Of a DNA stretch of 64,000 bases, positions 59,590 through 64,000 are shown piece by piece. The position numbers and the translations under genes are program-made. The notes beneath the pieces are model-generated. The model was not told the origin of the DNA. It worked only from the letters and a program-made list of their open reading frames with translations, and searched no databases. Source of the DNA: Amycolatopsis sp. CA-230715 (GTDB taxonomy: Bacteria; Actinomycetota; Actinomycetes; Mycobacteriales; Pseudonocardiaceae); contig NZ_CP059997.1 of the NCBI RefSeq assembly GCF_018736145.1, forward strand, positions 4,649,501-4,713,500, written 5' to 3'. Within the stretch, counting starts at the first letter, position 1. Each line of letters opens with the position of its first letter.

Positions 59590-59650
59590 TTGACATCACG
59601 GCATGCACGGAGCGTTGATGGACCTGTCAGTGCGGGAATTCCCCCGCATT
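59590..59650 (+). promoter_or_regulatory. Candidate promoter and leader hairpin for the RAMA gene
   Basis: A perfect TTGACA at 59590-59595 is followed ~18 bases later by a poor -10 (GTTGAT). Downstream, TGCGGG-AATTCC-CCCGCA (59631-59648) plus TTTT resembles a small intrinsic terminator ahead of the start at 59676, so attenuation is possible. Confidence 0.35.
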
Positions 59651-59675
59651 TTCCCAAAAATGTAAGGGGTGCGGC

Positions 59676-60566
59676 ATGATGCCGACCAATCAGGACACTT
59701 CTCGTTCAGGGACCTCCGTGTCCGCGGGCGAAGCGGAACCCTGCCCGCCGCCTGATCGATCCGACACGGTCGACCGGGCGACGCCTGTACGCGACGGCAC
59801 GACGTCGCCGTCCGCGCAAGCGGGACCGGACGACACGATGCTCCTCATCGCCGACGACGCATCGGCGCCGCCGATGCGATGTCCCGAACCGATGTGGGCG
59901 ATACTCGTGGGTGAGGTCGACATCGACGACGCCGAACCCGATTACCTGCGTGCGGTGACGTGGTTTTCCGGAAGCTGGGTGGAACGATACCCGGCCACCG
60001 GTCCTTACGACGGCGATGTCGTGGTCCGGCTGACCGACCCGGAGGACCCGGCACTCCCGCTTCCTCGGGACGCCGTCGTCGACGTCGAGATGTTGCTGGC
60101 GCACCATGGTCGATGGCGACGAGTTGGCCACTGGCCCGCAGCCGACCACCGCTGGCCGCACCTGATCGCCGACACCGCCGCGACGGTGATGTGCCTGCAT
60201 GGCGAGACCGGCGGGACCGCCGTGCCGGACCGGAGCGGCGACGTCGCGGCGGCGCGCCCTGCTCGCGCGGTGCTCTCGCGGCCGCGTCGGAACAACAGCT
60301 TGCTGGAGTTGGTCGTTGCTGGCCTGTTGAGTCCGGGGGACGAGTTTGTGTGGGACCGACCTCGTTTACTCGCCCGCCATGTGGTGCGAATCGGCGCCCA
60401 CGGCGAAATCATCCTCGCCGACGGTCAGTCGTGCGCCACGCCGACCCAGGCCACCAACGCGCTGGGTGGCAGCTACAACAACGGATGGAACGTATTCCGG
60501 CGTGTGTCCGATGAGCGCACCCTGAGCGACCTCCGTGCCATGTTGCAAGAGCGACGCGGTTACTGA
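59676..60566 (+). CDS. RAMA-domain protein 1
   Basis: 296 residues from ATG 59676. A Ser/Thr/Asp-rich head, then an unnamed domain (MWAILVGEVDIDDAEPDYLR, GPYDGDVVVRLTDPEDPALP; ~55-170), then a RAMA domain at ~205-290: LLELVVAGLLSPGDEF, VVRIGAHGEIILADGQ, SYNNGWNVFRRVSDERTLSD. The L-x-x-G-x-L-x-x-G start and N-G-W core are the RAMA signature. RAMA domains were described beside DNA methylases and are predicted to read modified bases. No methylase or nuclease domain is fused here. Confidence 0.65.
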   Translation: MMPTNQDTSRSGTSVSAGEAEPCPPPDRSDTVDRATPVRDGTTSPSAQAGPDDTMLLIADDASAPPMRCPEPMWAILVGEVDIDDAEPDYLRAVTWFSGSWVERYPATGPYDGDVVVRLTDPEDPALPLPRDAVVDVEMLLAHHGRWRRVGHWPAADHRWPHLIADTAATVMCLHGETGGTAVPDRSGDVAAARPARAVLSRPRRNNSLLELVVAGLLSPGDEFVWDRPRLLARHVVRIGAHGEIILADGQSCATPTQATNALGGSYNNGWNVFRRVSDERTLSDLRAMLQERRGY

Positions 60567-60641
60567 CCTGATCGCAACCCATTACAGGCCAACGCAAACA
60601 ACCACGTGTCGCCACGGTTTTGGTTGTGTAGCAACGCTACG

Positions 60642-60664
60642 CGCGGACCGCGAGCGGGTCCGCG
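60642..60664. terminator. Hairpin between the two RAMA genes
   Basis: CGCGGACC (60642-60649) pairs with GGTCCGCG (60657-60664). Just upstream GTAGC-AAC-GCTAC (60629-60641) can form a second small hairpin. Confidence 0.5.
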
Positions 60665-60695
60665 ACAACCCCGCCCCTTTGGTTGGAGGATACCG

Positions 60696-61868
60696 ATGAA
60701 CTCACCTGCCACGCCTATGACGACCCCCTCGGACGCCGACGCGCCCGAGGGGCGCGGGCGGCATTGGCCCACCCTGGTCCGGGAACGGGAGAACCTGCCC
60801 GAGGACGCGGCAGTGGTGGTCGCGGGCGAGACAACCGTCCCGCTGCTACGCATGCCCACCGATGCGTGGGGGCTGGTGGTGGTCGCGGTCGATTTCACCG
60901 CCCGCGACGGCGCGCTGTGCCTGTTCGCCGCGACCGCCCTGGAACAGGAGCCCGACCCCGCCACACACGACGGTGACGTCGTCGTCCGGCTGTCCCCGCC
61001 CCAGGAACCGATGGCTCCACCCCGGCGGGCTCGCTGCGTCGATGTGGAGGTCCTGCGCGCCGAGCGGTACGGCTGGCAGCGGGTGCGGTCATGGGCGAGC
61101 GTGGACCGGACGTGGCCGCGCGTGATCGCCCCGATCGTCGCCGCACAGATGCGCGTCGATGACGAGGGCGTCTACCTTCCGCCCGCAGCCACACCCGCGC
61201 GGCACACGGAACTGGCGCGCATGGTGGGCGACGGGCGGTTGCATGACGGGGAGGCGTTGTTCTGCGTGCTGCCCGGAACCGCCGGAAGACGAGTCTGGGC
61301 GACCGTGCGCGAGAGCGGGATCGCTCTCGCTGACGGTCGGTGGTTCGCCCGCCCCTGCGGAGCCTCCACCGCACTGGGATATCGCCACTACAACGGCTGG
61401 AAGATGTGGCACCGCCAGCGGGACGGGATGCCGCTGTTCGCGCTGCGGAAAGCCGAATCGGTCGTACAGCGCCGCTCGCCCCGCGCGATCGTGGCGATGA
61501 TCGAGGACGGCACGCTCCAGGCCGGGGATCGGTTCGACTACGTCAGACCCCGTAAAAGGACGACGTACTCGATCGTGCTGCTGGGCGACGGCCGATTCCA
61601 GTTGCCGGACGGCAGGACCGTCGCCAGCCCCAACGCGGCACTGAAAGCGGTCACGACCGGAGCCGTGGCGGCCAACGCGTGGTCGGTGTGGACGCGAGCA
61701 TCCGACGGGCGCACCCTGGCCGACCTCTACGACAACCCGAACACCGAGGTGACCGAGCCAGTACCGGAACCCGGGGCCGTGCCCCGGGAGAAGGGGCGGA
61801 TGTTGGCTGACGCCTGGACGAAGGCGCGCGCCGTCATGTCCACCACCGATGGCGAGACCCAGCCGTGA
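60696..61868 (+). CDS. RAMA-domain protein 2 (two tandem RAMA domains)
   Basis: 390 residues from ATG 60696 with TTGGAGG upstream. The same unnamed N-terminal domain as its neighbour (DAWGLVVVAVDFTARDGALC, THDGDVVVRLSPPQEPMAPP; ~40-150) is followed by RAMA-like repeat 1 (~169-255: RMVGDGRLHDGEALF, GIALADGRWFARPCGASTA, HYNGWKMWHRQRDGMPLFAL) and repeat 2 (~261-346: AMIEDGTLQAGDRFDYV, FQLPDGRTVASPNAALKAV, NAWSVWTRASDGRTLADL). Two RAMA units could bind two modified bases or a longer site. Overlaps the next gene (GTGA). Confidence 0.65.
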   Translation: MNSPATPMTTPSDADAPEGRGRHWPTLVRERENLPEDAAVVVAGETTVPLLRMPTDAWGLVVVAVDFTARDGALCLFAATALEQEPDPATHDGDVVVRLSPPQEPMAPPRRARCVDVEVLRAERYGWQRVRSWASVDRTWPRVIAPIVAAQMRVDDEGVYLPPAATPARHTELARMVGDGRLHDGEALFCVLPGTAGRRVWATVRESGIALADGRWFARPCGASTALGYRHYNGWKMWHRQRDGMPLFALRKAESVVQRRSPRAIVAMIEDGTLQAGDRFDYVRPRKRTTYSIVLLGDGRFQLPDGRTVASPNAALKAVTTGAVAANAWSVWTRASDGRTLADLYDNPNTEVTEPVPEPGAVPREKGRMLADAWTKARAVMSTTDGETQP

Positions 61869-62251
61869 ACCGCCGAACCTGGGCCACGGTGCCCACCCGT
61901 GACGAGAGCCCGCCCATGCCCGCGCTCGCCCCGTCGGCCGCGCGCCGTGTGCGGACCAACGCCGATCGCGAGATGGTCCGCGCCACCTACCACTGGCCAC
62001 ACTGGACCACCGACGCCGCAGGCGATACCGGGCTCGTCCGCTACCGCCGCGACACGTGTGAACTCCGCGTGCACTCCGACACCGGAGTCGTCCACGCGGT
62101 CTTCAGCGTCCCCACCGGAAACCGACGACCGAACCCCGGTGATCGACCGCGCCGGAAACCGGCACGCTCCGGTCGCCGGGGTGGTGCGGGCACCAGGTGG
62201 CCGACCACGCAGGCCGCGTTGCACGGCTGCGCGAGCACGGCTGCGAGCTGA
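61865..62251 (+). CDS. Hypothetical protein, about 128 residues
   Basis: From GTG 61865, coupled to RAMA gene 2. RTNADREMVRATYHWPHWTT, GLVRYRRDTCELRVHSDTGV, VHAVFSVPTG look folded; the last ~35 residues are Arg/Pro-rich and overlap the next gene's start by 55 bases, while another frame gives PETDDRTPVIDRAGNRHAPV at that point. A frameshift near 62,115 is possible. Confidence 0.4.
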   Translation: MNRRTWATVPTRDESPPMPALAPSAARRVRTNADREMVRATYHWPHWTTDAAGDTGLVRYRRDTCELRVHSDTGVVHAVFSVPTGNRRPNPGDRPRRKPARSGRRGGAGTRWPTTQAALHGCASTAAS

Positions 62252-62433
62252 CCCTCCTGCGCGGCGGGCACTGGCGGGTCCGGCTGCCCGACGGCGGCAT
62301 CTGCACCCTGCCCAGCACCGCCTCCGACTGGCGGTCGCTGCGCAACGCCGCACACCAGATACGCAGGCTCGGCGTCGACGTCCGCGTCTCACTCCGCCGC
62401 CGCGCCACAAACGACAACGAGGCGACGCCATGA
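62197..62433 (+). CDS. HicA-like small protein, 78 residues
   Basis: From GTG 62197. ARLREHGCELTLLRGGHWRV, RLPDGGICTLPSTASDWRSL and RNAAHQIRRLGVDVRV fit the dsRBD-like fold of HicA-type proteins (G-H at the catalytic-His position of the G-S/G-H motif, then a P-x-T-x-S-D loop). HicA toxins cut mRNA; no HicB antitoxin follows, and phage and plasmids carry many such lone relatives. Stop overlaps the next start (ATGA). Confidence 0.5.
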   Translation: MADHAGRVARLREHGCELTLLRGGHWRVRLPDGGICTLPSTASDWRSLRNAAHQIRRLGVDVRVSLRRRATNDNEATP

Positions 62434-62789
62434 GCACCCACGACACGATGCCCCCGCAGCCGCTGTTCGTGATCTACGAACACGGCCCCGACTGCGTGAG
62501 CGCACTGACCACGGCGGTCCGGAAGGACCGTCGCACCGCGCACCCGACGATCGGACGCAAACAGCGGGCCGTTCTCGTCGAGCACACCGTGCGCACTCGG
62601 GCCGACGCCGAGCAGCGCGCCCGCGATCTGCTCGGTGACCTCACCCTCGAACTCGTCGGACACACCCCCGCGGGCGCCTTGACCACCCTCGTCGGTGACG
62701 CCACCAGCACCACCTGCGGCGCCGTGCCCACCCGCGACGGGGGCTTCGTGTTCTTCGGCTTCGCCCACCACCCCTCGACCAAGGAGTGA
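62430..62789 (+). CDS. Hypothetical protein, 119 residues
   Basis: From ATG 62430, co-translated with the HicA-like gene. PLFVIYEHGPDCVSALTTAV, RKQRAVLVEHTVRTRADAEQ, LELVGHTPAGALTTLVGDA, DGGFVFFGFAHH. A compact alpha/beta protein; not HicB-like by eye. Overlaps the next gene (GTGA). Confidence 0.5.
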   Translation: MSTHDTMPPQPLFVIYEHGPDCVSALTTAVRKDRRTAHPTIGRKQRAVLVEHTVRTRADAEQRARDLLGDLTLELVGHTPAGALTTLVGDATSTTCGAVPTRDGGFVFFGFAHHPSTKE

Positions 62790-63424
62790 CCGTGATACCC
62801 CCGATTCGAATCACCGCGGCAGCCACGATCTACACCCTCATCCTGATCGCCGCCACGACCTACCTCCTCGCCTCGGCGTCCGGGACCGACTGGCGCCTTG
62901 TCGCGTGCTGTCTCGCCGCGGGCGTGCTCGTCGATGCGCTCACCATCGCCCTCATCGGCGCGACCGTGGGCTCCGGCCGCCGCCACGCCCGCACCGATCT
63001 GATCACGGCCATCCGCGCCACAGCCCACCAGGGAACCCTGCTCGACCGGGCAAACGACGTCGCCGCCGTGTCCACCGTCAAGGCGGGCCACGCGATGGCC
63101 GTGCTCTACACCGGCCCCGGACTCGACGACGTACTCGACGGGGTCCCGGGCACAACCGCGCGCACGACGACCCACATCGTCACCACCGGCCGCTGGTACC
63201 TCCCGGTCGTGACCTACCGAACCGAAGAGACCCACCTCTTCCGGGACAGCAACGGAAAACTGGTCGAGAAGACCGTGAAACCCACTGTCCACTCCGGACT
63301 GACGGGAATGCGAAACCGGGTCATGCGGTGGGAGATCGGCTCCCATATCGCCACGGCCGAGGACATCATCGCCTTCACCACCCGCATACGCGCGGCGCAC
63401 CCACACACGGGTACCGCACCCTGA
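62786..63424 (+). CDS. Two-span membrane protein, 212 residues
   Basis: From GTG 62786 (GTG 62792 possible). Two membrane helices (AATIYTLILIAATTYLLASA; LVACCLAAGVLVDALTIALI) and a soluble domain (AVLYTGPGLDDVLDGVPGTT, WYLPVVTYRTEETHLFRDSN, IGSHIATAEDIIAFTTRIRA). Last of the coupled run beginning at the RAMA 2 gene. No family recognised. Confidence 0.55.
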   Translation: MTVIPPIRITAAATIYTLILIAATTYLLASASGTDWRLVACCLAAGVLVDALTIALIGATVGSGRRHARTDLITAIRATAHQGTLLDRANDVAAVSTVKAGHAMAVLYTGPGLDDVLDGVPGTTARTTTHIVTTGRWYLPVVTYRTEETHLFRDSNGKLVEKTVKPTVHSGLTGMRNRVMRWEIGSHIATAEDIIAFTTRIRAAHPHTGTAP

Positions 63425-63607
63425 CGCGTCCGGCAGCCCAGGGCCGTGGCCAAGGTCGTCTCCATGGAGAGGTACCGTCCAAGAACGGGGACTCTTCCCT
63501 TACCAGGCAACGGCTATGTGGGTTCTCTGAGGAAGGCCAGACGTGCCGACCGTGACGGCGAAGTCCGCTGCGGCCGCTAGGAGCCTGATGTGGAAGGGTG
63601 AAACCCC
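63425..63607 (+). other. 183-base gap that may hold a structured RNA leader
   Basis: No gene. Several short complementary segments (CTTCC/GGAAG at ~63490/63530; ACGG/CCGT) and a closing GGAAGGGTGAAACCCCGTG directly before the next start could form a folded leader. I could not match it to a known riboswitch. Confidence 0.25.
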
Positions 63608-64000
63608 GTGAGCGCTGATTCGTACCGAGCACATCCCTGCACACGGTGCCCGTGGCGAGTCGATGCCGACTTGACGCTGTTCAGCGACGAGGACATGCGC
63701 AAACTCGCAGGGGCCAATGGCTCACCCGGCGACGAGGCCCCGCACTCCGCCCCGGCGATGTCCTGCCACCTCGATCAGCCGGGAACCGCGCATCCGATGC
63801 GGCTGTGCGCTGGCTGGCTCGCCGTGGTCGGCCCGCATCACCTGGGCATCCGCATGCAGGTCATCGCGGGAGAGCTACCCGAACAGGCCCTGCGACCCGG
63901 GCCGGACTGGCCCGAGCTGCACGCGGGCCTCGACCACCTCGTAGCCGAACGCGCCAAGCAGAATGGTTGTGACGGCCAAACACCCGGGGCAGATAGATAG
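63608..64000 (+). CDS. DUF6283-family Cys-rich protein
   Basis: 130 residues from GTG 63608 (AAGGG site), ending at the window edge with TAG. HPCTRCPWRVDADLTLFSDE, APAMSCHLDQPGTAHPMRLC and AGWLAVVGPHHLGIRMQVIA give the CxxCPWR...CH...CAGWL pattern of DUF6283, common in actinobacterial phages and mobile elements. The Cys/His set probably binds zinc or an Fe-S cluster. Supports a mobile origin for the block. Confidence 0.75.
   Translation: MSADSYRAHPCTRCPWRVDADLTLFSDEDMRKLAGANGSPGDEAPHSAPAMSCHLDQPGTAHPMRLCAGWLAVVGPHHLGIRMQVIAGELPEQALRPGPDWPELHAGLDHLVAERAKQNGCDGQTPGADR

Noticed and set aside
63425..63607. Cobalamin or other known riboswitch
   Set aside because: The conserved core sequences of known classes were not found by eye.

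Overview
The window is 64 kb of high-GC actinobacterial DNA. Lsr2, the rifampin-phosphotransferase-like enzyme, the actinobacterial gene styles and frequent GTG starts point to a Pseudonocardiaceae-type organism (Amycolatopsis-like); this is an inference from gene content, not from a database match.

Layout. (1) 0-12.0 kb looks chromosomal: the end of a rifampin phosphotransferase-like gene, VOC and GNAT proteins, a cytochrome P450, an Imm1-type immunity gene next to the remains of a DddA/SCP1.201-like deaminase toxin, a MocR regulator divergent from a DapA-family aldolase, an FAD monooxygenase/BPL_N operon divergent from a LysR regulator, a secreted TAP-like hydrolase, and lsr2. (2) At 12,022 a tRNA-Lys(TTT) gene stops abruptly after its anticodon arm. 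Short direct and inverted repeats follow. I read this as one end (att site) of an integrated element. (3) 12.1-23.5 kb is a lower-GC defence island: a tightly coupled TIR / caspase-like protease / SLOG / truncated membrane-protein operon, a receiver-domain fragment, a Gabija-type pair (OLD nuclease plus UvrD-like helicase), a putative DUF4062-like/HEAT protein, and several hypothetical genes, two of them broken. (4) 24-32 kb holds an MFS transporter, a membrane diguanylate cyclase lacking the inhibitory site, an HxlR-type regulator, a STAND (HTH-NB-ARC-TPR) regulator, an I36-type secreted inhibitor and a KASIII-like protein with altered catalytic residues. (5) 32.9-47.0 kb is a complete Tad/Flp pilus locus (prepilin peptidase, CpaB, TadZ, TadA, TadB, TadC, pilin, TadE/G pseudopilins) that ends in a large membrane LysM-BTAD protein and also contains an M41-like zinc protein. 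(6) After a ~0.9 kb gene-free region, 47.9-64 kb is a run of mostly co-directional accessory genes: a MoxR-type ATPase with a VWA/zinc-peptidase partner, four paralogues of an unnamed 'FYLGRG' family, three proteins sharing another unnamed domain (two of them carrying RAMA domains), an acidic GD-repeat protein sharing the ATPase's winged helix, a HicA-like small protein, and a DUF6283 protein.

How the parts may work together. Regions 3 and 6 are the most likely homes of undescribed systems. The TIR-caspase-SLOG operon looks like nucleotide-signal immunity with a protease effector. The MoxR/VWA + RAMA + FYLGRG block looks like a mobile-element module that may sense modified DNA, and the Tad pilus may be part of the same element. 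No integrase, relaxase, replication initiator or second tRNA end was found, so the element probably runs past the right edge of the window.
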